Below are positions 10,370-18,066 of a DNA stretch of 64,000 nt, piece after piece. This DNA is from an uncultured Chlorobiaceae bacterium. GTDB lineage: Bacteria > Bacteroidota > Chlorobiia > Chlorobiales > Chlorobiaceae. Within the stretch, counting starts at the first letter, position 1. Every line of letters begins with the position of its first letter. Made by a program: the position numbers and the translations under genes. Location: NCBI GenBank assembly GCA_903824045.1, contig CAIJVD010000010.1, positions 1 to 64,000 of the forward strand, read 5' to 3'. Below the pieces are notes generated by a model. It made no database searches and was not told the origin of the DNA. It saw nothing but the letters and a program-made list of their open reading frames with translations.

Positions 10370-10406
10370 GTCCATCATACAGCGATGCATGATGGACTTT
10401 TTTTTT
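10370..10406 (+). terminator. Intrinsic terminator of HU gene
   Basis: Perfect 9-bp stem GTCCATCAT/ATGATGGAC with a 10-nt loop, followed directly by nine T residues. Confidence 0.9.
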
Positions 10407-10546
10407 CTGCCATATTTACGGCATCAAATTTCCCTCTTCTACGGTATTTGAGAGGCAGAAATCTTTGTCGAAGTTTAAAGGGAAAACCGAATTGCGCTCT
10501 CATTTCGGGAGCCGTTGATTTCCAGGATAAACTAACGCATATAATT

Positions 10547-10759
10547 ATGGCAAGCAGCAGAGTCAAGTGGTTTGACGCAAAAAAAGGGTACGGGTTTATT
10601 TTCAATCCCGAAGGTGGTGATGATATTTTCGTTCACTACACAGCCATCATTTCCGAACACCGCTACAAGGTTCTCAATCCGGACGCGGCGGTGGAGTATG
10701 AACTCGACCATTCACGCCAAAAGCTCCATGCAACTTCCGTTCGGGAGGCCGCAACCTGA
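10547..10759 (+). CDS. Cold-shock-domain protein
   Basis: A 70-residue single OB-fold cold-shock domain. The RNA-binding motifs KKGYGFIF (RNP1) and DDIFVHYTAI (RNP2) are present after the usual VKWFDAKKG opening. I use the ATG at 10547 rather than the track's 10385 start, because the extra 54 residues lie within and just after the HU terminator and have no family match. The mRNA leader from the HU terminator to this ATG is about 140 nt, long enough to host the 5'-UTR regulation typical of some csp genes, though no specific element was recognised. Confidence 0.92.
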   Translation: MASSRVKWFDAKKGYGFIFNPEGGDDIFVHYTAIISEHRYKVLNPDAAVEYELDHSRQKLHATSVREAAT

Positions 10760-10801
10760 ATCTCTGCCCGTCAGGTAAAAGCGCTCAGGAGTTCAGGATC
10801 G

Positions 10802-11206
10802 CTATTGATGGTGAGTGCATGCATCTGCCGCCGCTGACAGAGCCGTCGCAGCCGAAATGATTGCCTGTGGATGGCCCGAAGCTATTGCTCCGCCCATGGT
10901 GATCATGGCACCACTCACCGTCAGAATGTTCTGGATGGAGTCTATTGACCTGACAACAGAGAGGGCTTTATTGGCAGCCTCCGTTATGTTGTTAAGATCT
11001 CCCTCCATCGCATCCAGAGAGAGACCGACAGCGGTTGTTATCAGCTTGCTTGAAATTCCGATCATCGTCCATTCGGCATGTTCAAGATCACTTCGTTCTC
11101 CAGGGGAGAGCTTCGCAATGTTGTCTGAGCGGAACTGCCCAAGCCTCGCCGATGCACTCGTGTATGCCTTCGCCAGCTCAGTTGCCTGTTGTTCGGAAAG
11201 TGGCAT
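10802..11206 (-). CDS. Uncharacterised small helical protein, partner of upstream lipoprotein gene
   Basis: I do not recognise the family. The 134 residues are rich in Ala, Ser and Leu and predicted by eye to be mostly helical: a hydrophilic N-terminal half (LSEQQATELAKAYTSASARL) and a mildly hydrophobic C-terminal stretch (ILTVSGAMITMGGAIASG) that could be a membrane-inserting or buried helix. No signal peptide or cysteine pair is seen. It begins 20 bp downstream of the lipoprotein gene at 11226-12080 on the same strand, suggesting co-translation and a shared envelope role. The ORF has good length for a chance-free call. Confidence 0.75.
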   Translation of the reverse strand: MPLSEQQATELAKAYTSASARLGQFRSDNIAKLSPGERSDLEHAEWTMIGISSKLITTAVGLSLDAMEGDLNNITEAANKALSVVRSIDSIQNILTVSGAMITMGGAIASGHPQAIISAATALSAAADACTHHQ

Positions 11207-11225
11207 GATGATATTCTCCTTATAA

Positions 11226-12080
11226 TCAGTGAGAGGTCATGAGGATCGAGATGCGCAACGTCATCAGCTCTTTACTGTACTGCCGGAGCCGATCCTCAAG
11301 GAGTCGCCCCCTAATGTGTGCTACATTGACGAGAAGGTCGGCATGTCCTTTTCCTATGGTGTCAAGCACCCTGATATAGGTATCGAGCCTCATGCGCTTT
11401 TTCTGAAGCTCCAGGCGGCGTTCGACAAGCAGCACCTGAGCCACTCGCCCGGCACTCTCTTTCTGGCCATGCAGGCCGGCATCAACCTCCCATGCAAGAA
11501 AAGGTTTTGAGAGTGCTGCCTCCTCGTTGTCGAGCGATGCACGCATTTGGGTGTCGAGCAATCGCTTCATCCCGGCAATCACTGCCTGCAAATGGGGATC
11601 ACACTCCCTGATAATTCCCGAAACCTCGTGCTGACGCCAGCTGTCGAGAGACCTTTTGAGAAGGATTGCTGCAATGGAAGCGCCGGCTGTTGCCGCAGCC
11701 TTTCCTGATGCTGAAGCTGCAAAGCCGTAGCTACCAAGAGAGGTGCCGATGGCGCCGATGCGCTCATCAACGCAGGGCCGTTTTCCATCTGAAAGTTCGC
11801 CAAGTGCGCTCATGTACTCGACGAGTACCGTCTGTATGTTTTCGAGGCGCGGTTTTTGCTCTTGGCGGAGCCGGACAAGGGTATCCAGCTGTGCCGTAAA
11901 GCCCGGGGGCGAATAGGGACGCAGACGCTCCGGCGAATCGGAGTAATCGCTAACTATCTGACGGTAGCCTGCGGTATCTGCCGACAATCGGGCAAAATTT
12001 CCGACAGCCTCAAGATTTGCGCATCCGCAAAGCAAAAGGAAGATAAGGAAGATTACTGGCTTTGAACGTGAGTGTGCCAT
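11226..12080 (-). CDS. Uncharacterised lipoprotein, ~284 aa
   Basis: I start the gene at the ATG at 12080 (MAHSRSKPVIFLIFLLLCGCANLEAVG), giving a typical lipoprotein signal with lipobox LLCGC; the track's longer version adds 39 residues ahead of a perfect signal peptide. The mature part is largely helical, with RLRQEQKPRLENIQTVLVEYMSALGEL and charged repeats near the C-terminus (LLVERRLELQKKRMRLD) that look coiled-coil-like, and a small Ala/Gly-rich stretch in the middle (AASASGKAAATAGASIAAILL). No family is recognised. It is followed after 20 bp by the 134-residue gene; the two probably act together at the outer membrane or periplasm. Confidence 0.82.
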   Translation of the reverse strand: MAHSRSKPVIFLIFLLLCGCANLEAVGNFARLSADTAGYRQIVSDYSDSPERLRPYSPPGFTAQLDTLVRLRQEQKPRLENIQTVLVEYMSALGELSDGKRPCVDERIGAIGTSLGSYGFAASASGKAAATAGASIAAILLKRSLDSWRQHEVSGIIRECDPHLQAVIAGMKRLLDTQMRASLDNEEAALSKPFLAWEVDAGLHGQKESAGRVAQVLLVERRLELQKKRMRLDTYIRVLDTIGKGHADLLVNVAHIRGRLLEDRLRQYSKELMTLRISILMTSH

Positions 12081-12479
12081 TGCTCTTGCTGGCTTGAAAG
12101 AGATCGGAAATGTCAAAATCAACGGTTCGGGCCTGCTCAAGCTCGACGAAGACTCTGTTGACAGGAAAATATACAGTAATAGTACATTTTTTACCAACCA
12201 GGATCCAAAGGAAAGTGCGCATGTTGAGGTACCTTTTTACGATCTATAACAGCCACCTCTCGTTATTTCCTGCAGTAGGGTGCCTGCTGTTTTCTATTAA
12301 TTCCTGTGATATTTTCGTGAATAGAAAAATAGGTCTATATTAAGTCGGTTTTATTCACCTTTTCCGCCTGTCCACCTGCCTCCGGCACTCTATTAAACCA
12401 GCCTACCGGAAATCACAGCAACACAAGCCGAATTTATCCCCTCAGATCACATCTTGACCTGGTATACAGCATTTGCATA
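12081..12479. other. ~400-bp divergent spacer, no gene seen
   Basis: AT-rich region between the minus-strand lipoprotein start and the plus-strand malic enzyme. Contains only short shadow ORFs. It should hold two divergent promoters, but I could not define convincing -35/-10 pairs. Confidence 0.5.
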
Positions 12480-13664
12480 ATGGAATACTCTGAAAAATCT
12501 ATAGCCCTTCATCTCGAGTCACGCGGGAAAATCGAGATCAAGTCAAAAGTCAGCATTAAAAACCGCCACGACCTCTCCCTTGCCTATACTCCCGGTGTTG
12601 CTGCAGTCTGCACTGCAATAGGCAATGACAAGAAAAAATCATTCACTCTGACCAATCGCGCCAACCAGGTAGCCGTTGTTTCGGATGGCACAGCCATTCT
12701 CGGCCTCGGTGACCTTGGTCCCGAAGCCGCAATGCCGGTTATGGAAGGCAAGGCGATCATCTTCAAGGAGTTTGCCGACATCGATGCCATCCCGCTCTGC
12801 ATCAACTCTGTGGAGATCGATGACATCGTAAAGTTCTGCAAGCTTATTGAACCAAGTTTCGCCGGAATCAACCTTGAGGATATTTCCGCGCCCAGATGTT
12901 TCGAGATACTCGAGCAGCTTGAAAAAGAGCTCTCCATTCCGGTTTTTCACGACGATCAGGACGGTACAGCCATTGTTACCCTGGCGGCAATCATCAATGC
13001 CTGCCGCCTTACCGGCCGTCACCTCAAGGATCTGAATATCGTCATTAACGGTGCCGGAGCAGCCGGGATTGCCATTGCAAGACTGCTGATCCATGCCGAG
13101 GTCAAGGATGTGGTTCTCGTCGATACCCAGGGCGCTATTTACGATGGCCGTCCCGGCATGAACCCGATCAAGCAGGATATCGCCGAGGTCAGCAACAGGA
13201 GTATGCTTCAGGGTGACCTGCAGACCGTTCTGACCGGTGCCGACGTCTTTGTTGGTGTTTCGCGCGGCAATATTGTAACTGCGGCCATGATCGAAGGGAT
13301 GAACAACTCCCCTTTCATCTTTGCCATGGCCAATCCGACTCCCGAGATCATGCCCGAGCTCGCCTACAAGGCTGGAGCTGTGGTTGTAGGCACCGGACGT
13401 TCCGACCTTCCCAACCAGGTCAACAACGCCCTCGTATTTCCGGGACTCTTCCGCGGACTGCTTTCTACAGGAACCAGAAAAGTGACACCCGAAATCAAAA
13501 TGGCCGTTGCCAATGCCATTGCGCACTCCATCACACCAACGCACGACAGCCTGATGCCGACAGCGTTCAATGAAGATGTTGTGCAGAATATTGTTACCGT
13601 GATTGCCGAGATCGCCTCGGCATCAATACCCCAGGAGAGCGATCTGGTTTGCTCTCAGTCCTGA
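12480..13664 (+). CDS. maeB: NADP-dependent malic enzyme, short form
   Basis: Oxidative decarboxylation of malate to pyruvate, producing NAD(P)H. The 394-residue protein has the malic N-terminal domain ([32 protein letters not shown]), metal-binding [10 protein letters not shown], and a Rossmann domain with [15 protein letters not shown]. It stops after the NAD-binding domain and lacks the phosphotransacetylase-like tail found in the long MaeB of enterobacteria. In a green sulfur bacterium it would connect reductive-TCA intermediates with pyruvate. It is followed by the helicase gene, whose ATG lies 26 bp downstream. Confidence 0.95.
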   Translation: MEYSEKSIALHLESRGKIEIKSKVSIKNRHDLSLAYTPGVAAVCTAIGNDKKKSFTLTNRANQVAVVSDGTAILGLGDLGPEAAMPVMEGKAIIFKEFADIDAIPLCINSVEIDDIVKFCKLIEPSFAGINLEDISAPRCFEILEQLEKELSIPVFHDDQDGTAIVTLAAIINACRLTGRHLKDLNIVINGAGAAGIAIARLLIHAEVKDVVLVDTQGAIYDGRPGMNPIKQDIAEVSNRSMLQGDLQTVLTGADVFVGVSRGNIVTAAMIEGMNNSPFIFAMANPTPEIMPELAYKAGAVVVGTGRSDLPNQVNNALVFPGLFRGLLSTGTRKVTPEIKMAVANAIAHSITPTHDSLMPTAFNEDVVQNIVTVIAEIASASIPQESDLVCSQS

Positions 13665-13690
13665 TAACTGAATACTTTTTCGTCATCCCC

Positions 13691-14950
13691 ATGCAATTCG
13701 ATTCACTGGGCATCATAGAGCCCATTCTTCGCTCACTCAAGGAGGAAGGATATACAACGCCGACGCCGATACAGGCCGAAGCAATCCCTGTCGTCCTGAC
13801 AGGCTCGGACCTGCTCGGCTGCGCACAGACCGGAACCGGCAAGACTGCGGCCTTTGCCATTCCCATCCTTCAGCTGCTCTCCGCCGAGAGATCCAACGAT
13901 AAAAAAAGAAAGGTCAGAAGCCTGATCGTCACCCCGACCCGGGAGCTCGCCATACAGATCGGTGAGAGCTTCAGCGCATACGGACGACATACAGGGCTCA
14001 CGAACACCGTGATCTTCGGCGGCGTCAACCAGAACCCCCAGACGGCGATCCTTCAGCGCGGCATCGATATTCTCATTGCAACTCCCGGCAGACTGCTCGA
14101 TCTTATGAACCAGGGGTTTGTCACCCTGCGTGATGTTGAAATTCTGGTTCTCGATGAAGCCGACCGTATGCTCGACATGGGCTTCATCCACGATATCCGC
14201 AAGATTCTTGCCGTTGTGCCGAAGAAGAAGCAGTCGCTCTTCTTCTCCGCAACCATGCCGCCGGAGATCGTCAAGCTCGCAGGAACCATACTGCACAACC
14301 CTCGTGAAGTGTCGGTCACTCCGGTCTCTTCGACCGTCGAGATCATCAACCAGCATATCTATTTTGTCGACAAGGGGAACAAAAATCATCTGCTTATCGA
14401 TCTGCTCAAGAACGAGGAGATCAAGACGGCGCTTGTCTTTACCCGCACCAAGCATGGCGCCGACAAGGTTGTCAAATACCTGCAGAAGCACCATATTACC
14501 GCTGAGGCCATTCACGGAAACAAGGCGCAGAACGCCCGACAGAGAGCGCTGACCAACTTCAAGGCGCAGGCGACACGGGTCCTTGTTGCTACTGACATTG
14601 CAGCCCGCGGCATTGACGTCGACGAGCTGGAGTATGTGATCAATTTCGACATCCCGAATATTGCCGAGACCTATGTTCACCGTATTGGTCGTACCGGCCG
14701 GGCCGGTGCAAAAGGAACGGCCTACTCCTTCTGCGACGCCGAGGAGAAAGAGTATCTTCGCGACATCGAAAAGCTGATTGCAAAGAAAATACCGGTCATT
14801 GACCTGCACTCCTACCCACTGTTGGACCACAATCCGGTCAAGACGCCCCTTCAGCAGGGTCGTGGAGGTTCCGGCCATCCCGGCCCGAAACCTCCGGCTC
14901 AAGGAAGTTCAAAGCGATGGTTTGCCGGCAGGCAGGGCAAATCGCGCTAA
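13691..14950 (+). CDS. DEAD-box ATP-dependent RNA helicase (RhlE-like)
   Basis: A 419-residue helicase that remodels RNA or RNP complexes. Seen in order: Q-motif region ([12 protein letters not shown]), Walker [28 protein letters not shown] (DEAD), FFSATMP (SAT), and [10 protein letters not shown]. The C-terminal tail is short, Gly/Arg/Pro-rich ([11 protein letters not shown]) and probably RNA-binding. I start at the ATG at 13691 ([13 protein letters not shown]), which matches the family's beginning; the track start at 13649 overlaps maeB and adds an unmatched segment. A strong terminator follows within 20 bp. Confidence 0.95.
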   Translation: MQFDSLGIIEPILRSLKEEGYTTPTPIQAEAIPVVLTGSDLLGCAQTGTGKTAAFAIPILQLLSAERSNDKKRKVRSLIVTPTRELAIQIGESFSAYGRHTGLTNTVIFGGVNQNPQTAILQRGIDILIATPGRLLDLMNQGFVTLRDVEILVLDEADRMLDMGFIHDIRKILAVVPKKKQSLFFSATMPPEIVKLAGTILHNPREVSVTPVSSTVEIINQHIYFVDKGNKNHLLIDLLKNEEIKTALVFTRTKHGADKVVKYLQKHHITAEAIHGNKAQNARQRALTNFKAQATRVLVATDIAARGIDVDELEYVINFDIPNIAETYVHRIGRTGRAGAKGTAYSFCDAEEKEYLRDIEKLIAKKIPVIDLHSYPLLDHNPVKTPLQQGRGGSGHPGPKPPAQGSSKRWFAGRQGKSR

Positions 14951-14967
14951 TTGCCGCTTGAAGCTCT

Positions 14968-14999
14968 GCGGGTATTGCCCAATACCCGCTCTTTTTTTA
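14968..14999. terminator. Intrinsic terminator between helicase and DUF1003 genes
   Basis: Perfect 9-bp stem GCGGGTATT/AATACCCGC with loop GCCC, then TCTTTTTTT. It serves the plus-strand helicase; the convergent minus-strand unit ends about 40 bp away. Confidence 0.88.
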
Positions 15000-15040
15000 C
15001 TGTAAGAATCACAAGAGGATCTCCACGATTACTGCGTACC

Positions 15041-15595
15041 TCACCCCCCCTGCACGACCTTGCTGTGAACTGCGGTGGTCAGAGTGTCGATACGCTCGGC
15101 CAGCTCTCTGACGAGCTCTGTGAGGCGGGTGTTTTGCTGAAGCAGCAAAAGAATCTGTTCCGACTGCCGGGCCCCAAGCAGCTCGCGCTGTTCGCTGGCC
15201 ATGGCAAGCGCCTCACGGTGCTGTGCGTCAGCATCGGCATGGGCCTTGTCGCGGTCGGCCTGCCGTGTCTGCGCAAGCAGGATAAGCGGTGCGGCATAGG
15301 CCGCCTGAAGGCTGAATGCAAGGTTCAGGAGGATAAAGGGATAGATGTCGAAGCGGGTGTATCCTGAAGCATTCAGGAAAATCCAGATAGCAACAATAAT
15401 TGTTTGTCCTACAAGAAAGACCGGTGTCCCGAAAAAACGGGCAAATCCTTCGGCCTTCAGCGCGAACCAGTCATCACCGAAGACCGAGCCGAGATGAAGG
15501 TGCTGCAAATGGAAGCGGAAGTAATTGGTTGGGGCCTCAGTAATGCCTGGTTGCTCTTCTCTATGTTCCGGATTGCTCTTGATCGTTTCAGCCAT
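15041..15595 (-). CDS. DUF1003 family membrane protein
   Basis: A 184-residue protein with two transmembrane helices (FFGTPVFLVGQTIIVAIWIFL and YPFILLNLAFSLQAAYAAPLILLA) separated by a short loop, followed by a long charged helix (ADRDKAHADADAQHREALAM... LTELVRELAERIDTLTTAV) that is probably a cytoplasmic coiled coil. The ANDFANxxLNL-type core with F/YPFILLNLxxS places it in DUF1003, whose function is unknown. It begins five bases after the ftsZ-like gene ends, so it is very likely co-translated with it. The coiled-coil tail could be a partner for a cytoskeletal filament, which is inference only. Confidence 0.88.
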   Translation of the reverse strand: MAETIKSNPEHREEQPGITEAPTNYFRFHLQHLHLGSVFGDDWFALKAEGFARFFGTPVFLVGQTIIVAIWIFLNASGYTRFDIYPFILLNLAFSLQAAYAAPLILLAQTRQADRDKAHADADAQHREALAMASEQRELLGARQSEQILLLLQQNTRLTELVRELAERIDTLTTAVHSKVVQGG

Positions 15596-15600
15596 GGTGG

Positions 15601-16824
15601 TCAGTTGTTTAGTCTTCGCATGTATGCCGGTGTATCCGGTTTGCCCTTCTGAATTCTCTCTTCATACGGCGCTCTTCTGCCGCTCGGTGAGGGGTATTGC
15701 ACCCCGCCTTCCCGCAATGCACTCCCGACGCCTTTTTCAACAGGCTCGATGATCTTTATCTCTCTTCGGATGTAGGCTGGAACGCCCAGATCCGATTTCT
15801 CAAAGAGAGGTTGAGGCTCCTCAACCTCGGGAACCACTGCCGGCCGGCGGCGGCACCCTGTGGCGATCACGGTCACCCTTGTTTCGCCCGAATGTTGGGC
15901 GTCGTCTATGTAGCCGTTGATAATGGTAGTTTGCTGGCCGACCTGCTCCTCGATATAGGTCATCGCTTCGGAAAGATCACGCATGGTAAGCTCACCGGTA
16001 ATATTGACCAGAATCCCCCGGGCATCCCTGACTGAAACGCCCTCTTGCTGCAACGTTTCAACGGTGCTTGTGGCGGCCTGCAGAGCGCGTCTCTCGCCGG
16101 AAGCCACGGCCGTTCCTATGACCGCATCGCCCGCACCTCTCAGGAGTTCCGAGAGATCGGCAAAGTTGACATTGATGTGACCACGGCTGGTAATAATGTC
16201 GGCAATCCCCTTCGCCGTCATGTAGAGCAGATCGTTTGCCAAAATGAACGCTTCATTGACTGTGGGGTTGTCTATAGCACCGTTCAGGATGCTCTCATTG
16301 TTCACCAGAATGAGGGTGTCGATGTGCCGGCGCAGCTCTTCGATCCCGCTTTCGACGCTCCTGGCACTCATGCGTCTTTCGCAGCTGAACGGCTCGGTCA
16401 CTATGCCAACGGTGAGGATCCCCATATTTCTCGCAATCAGGGCTATGAGCGGCGCAACCGTTGTACCGGTCACCTTGCCCATTCCCGCCGCGATGATCAC
16501 AATATCGGCACCTTTAAGCTGGGCGGCAATGTTCTCGGCGTCACCTTCATCCAGCAGCGGGTTGCTCACTCCTCCTCTTGAGAGCGAAACGCCCTTGACT
16601 GAGCCGTTCGAACTCCTCTTGCCGACTCTGACCCTTTTTTCTGCTTTGGAGGCAACAAGGGTCTCCGGATCGGTATCAAAGGCAATGTAATCGACGCCCG
16701 CAATCGACTGCTCGATCATATGGTTCAGCGCATTGCATCCGCAACCGCCGACGCCGACAATTTTTATGGAGATTCCTTTGCCATGGAGCGTGTCAAACAG
16801 TTCCGGCTCTATGATGAATGCCAT
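15601..16824 (-). CDS. ftsZ: Divergent FtsZ-family protein
   Basis: Tubulin/FtsZ-family GTPase homologue, 407 residues. The fold is clear: VGVGGCGCNALNHMI (T1, ~22-36), LTVGIVTEPF, ANDLL (T6), ARGILVNITG and VTVIATG. The GTP-contact loops are unusual: T1 has Cys in place of two Gly, T2 is DTD rather than NTD, the tubulin signature GGGTGTG reads GKVTGTT (117-122), T5 is shortened after PF, and T7 reads NVNFAD (218-223), so the first T7 aspartate is Asn. The tail has two peptides like the FtsZ C-terminal membrane-anchor/FtsA-binding motif, GVPAYIRR and DTPAYMRR. It lies 33 bp after bciA and 5 bp before a DUF1003 gene, with no dcw genes around. I suspect a second, specialised FtsZ rather than the housekeeping copy, but cannot show that from this window. 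Confidence 0.9.
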   Translation of the reverse strand: MAFIIEPELFDTLHGKGISIKIVGVGGCGCNALNHMIEQSIAGVDYIAFDTDPETLVASKAEKRVRVGKRSSNGSVKGVSLSRGGVSNPLLDEGDAENIAAQLKGADIVIIAAGMGKVTGTTVAPLIALIARNMGILTVGIVTEPFSCERRMSARSVESGIEELRRHIDTLILVNNESILNGAIDNPTVNEAFILANDLLYMTAKGIADIITSRGHINVNFADLSELLRGAGDAVIGTAVASGERRALQAATSTVETLQQEGVSVRDARGILVNITGELTMRDLSEAMTYIEEQVGQQTTIINGYIDDAQHSGETRVTVIATGCRRRPAVVPEVEEPQPLFEKSDLGVPAYIRREIKIIEPVEKGVGSALREGGVQYPSPSGRRAPYEERIQKGKPDTPAYMRRLNN

Positions 16825-16857
16825 CCTTCAATCCTTTTTCAATGGGTAATAATTTTG

Positions 16858-17871
16858 TCAGAACACGGCGTGCTCACCAAGCTCCTGGCCTTTGAGGCCC
16901 TCTTTCAGCACCCGCTTGTAGAATTCGCGCAGGGTGTCGCTTCCGTATGAGGGGGTCAAGTCGGCACTGTACTTTCCGCTCTTCGCATCGAACACCAACA
17001 TCGACTCCGAGCAGTAGTATTTGCCGATACGGGCAAACTCCGCCTTGTCCTGTAGCTTGGGAAAGATCTTCGAAAGCAGGCTGAGCAGCGCAATGATCAC
17101 GTCAAACATCGCGATCGGCATATTTTTGAACTTCGGTTCTCGCCCGAGAAGTTCAAAGAGCAGTTCACCCTGCTGTCTGGCAGAAATCGCCTCGCCCGGC
17201 CCGCCGATTGGCATGACGGTGTTCTGCTGCTCGGAATTTTCGAGGCAGTTGACGATGAACCGGGCCAGATCCGCCTCGCTGATAGGCTTGCAGGCGGTCA
17301 GCTCCCCGTTGCCGAACATGATGTAGGGCTTCCCTTTCTTTACAGACTCTACCTGGCCGGCGATCGACTTGAAAAAGGCCGTAGGACGCACAATTGACCA
17401 GGTGAGCCCTGAGGCAATCAGTTCGCCTTCGAACTTCAGTTTCGCACGCTGGAACTCAAGCAGGGGCTTCTGGACGCAGATGGCGGAAAGCAGCACAAAG
17501 TGAGTAGCTCCGGCTGCTTTGGCAGCGTCGAGCGCGTTGCGGGTTGCCTGATAGTCGATATTCCATGAATCCTTTATCCCCCCGTTACGAGAGGTCAGGC
17601 AGGAGACAAAAACGTCGAACTGTTCACCCTTGATGCCGGTTCTCATAAGTGAATCCATGCTGCCGACATCGCCGAACCGCACCTCGGAGCCCTTCAGCTC
17701 CCGGCGAATCTCATCCGCACCCCCGGTACCGGAGCGTTCACGGGCGAAACTCACCACCTCATAGCCCCGTAAAACAAGTTCACGGACCACGAACTTGCCG
17801 ATGTAGCCGGTAGAACCGACGACGAAGACGCGCCTTGCTCTCTGGCTAAAAGTATGTGAAGGAGTATTCAA
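16858..17871 (-). CDS. bciA: 3,8-divinyl (proto)chlorophyllide 8-vinyl reductase BciA
   Basis: NADPH-dependent reduction of the C8 vinyl group in chlorophyll/bacteriochlorophyll synthesis. The 337-residue protein is an atypical short-chain dehydrogenase/NmrA-like enzyme: nucleotide-binding VFVVGSTGYIGKFVVREL at the N-terminus, SCLTSRNGGIKDSWNIDYQATRNALDAAK, and SIVRPTAFFKSIAGQVESVKKGKPYIMFG, which I recognise from the BciA/DVR family first assigned in green sulfur bacteria. It heads a minus-strand unit with ftsZ and DUF1003. Generic NAD-epimerase annotation would be the fallback. It is the main evidence that this organism makes bacteriochlorophyll. Confidence 0.88.
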   Translation of the reverse strand: MNTPSHTFSQRARRVFVVGSTGYIGKFVVRELVLRGYEVVSFARERSGTGGADEIRRELKGSEVRFGDVGSMDSLMRTGIKGEQFDVFVSCLTSRNGGIKDSWNIDYQATRNALDAAKAAGATHFVLLSAICVQKPLLEFQRAKLKFEGELIASGLTWSIVRPTAFFKSIAGQVESVKKGKPYIMFGNGELTACKPISEADLARFIVNCLENSEQQNTVMPIGGPGEAISARQQGELLFELLGREPKFKNMPIAMFDVIIALLSLLSKIFPKLQDKAEFARIGKYYCSESMLVFDAKSGKYSADLTPSYGSDTLREFYKRVLKEGLKGQELGEHAVF

Positions 17872-17938
17872 GGTTCAGGGATGGTTACGGTTCAGGCCTA
17901 TAGCGGAAAATAATGCATATAATCCGTTCGCAAAACAA

Positions 17939-17970
17939 TGTCTGGGGTCAGGTCTTGTATTTTGACTTTT
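17939..17970. repeat. Remnant of RAYT/REP-associated motif
   Basis: The string TGTCTGGGGTCAGGTCTTGTATTTTGAC upstream of bciA matches, from memory, the sequence that recurs at the ends of REP-associated tyrosine transposase (IS200-like) genes in many bacteria. No transposase is present here. Confidence 0.45.
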
Positions 17971-18066
17971 TTCACGCCTTCGGTTTTATGGAAATTCCGA
18001 CAATTCCCTGCGGAGAGGTCGCGGCACCCAGATCCCTCCCTTTGTTCGGGATGAGAGAGTCCGACA

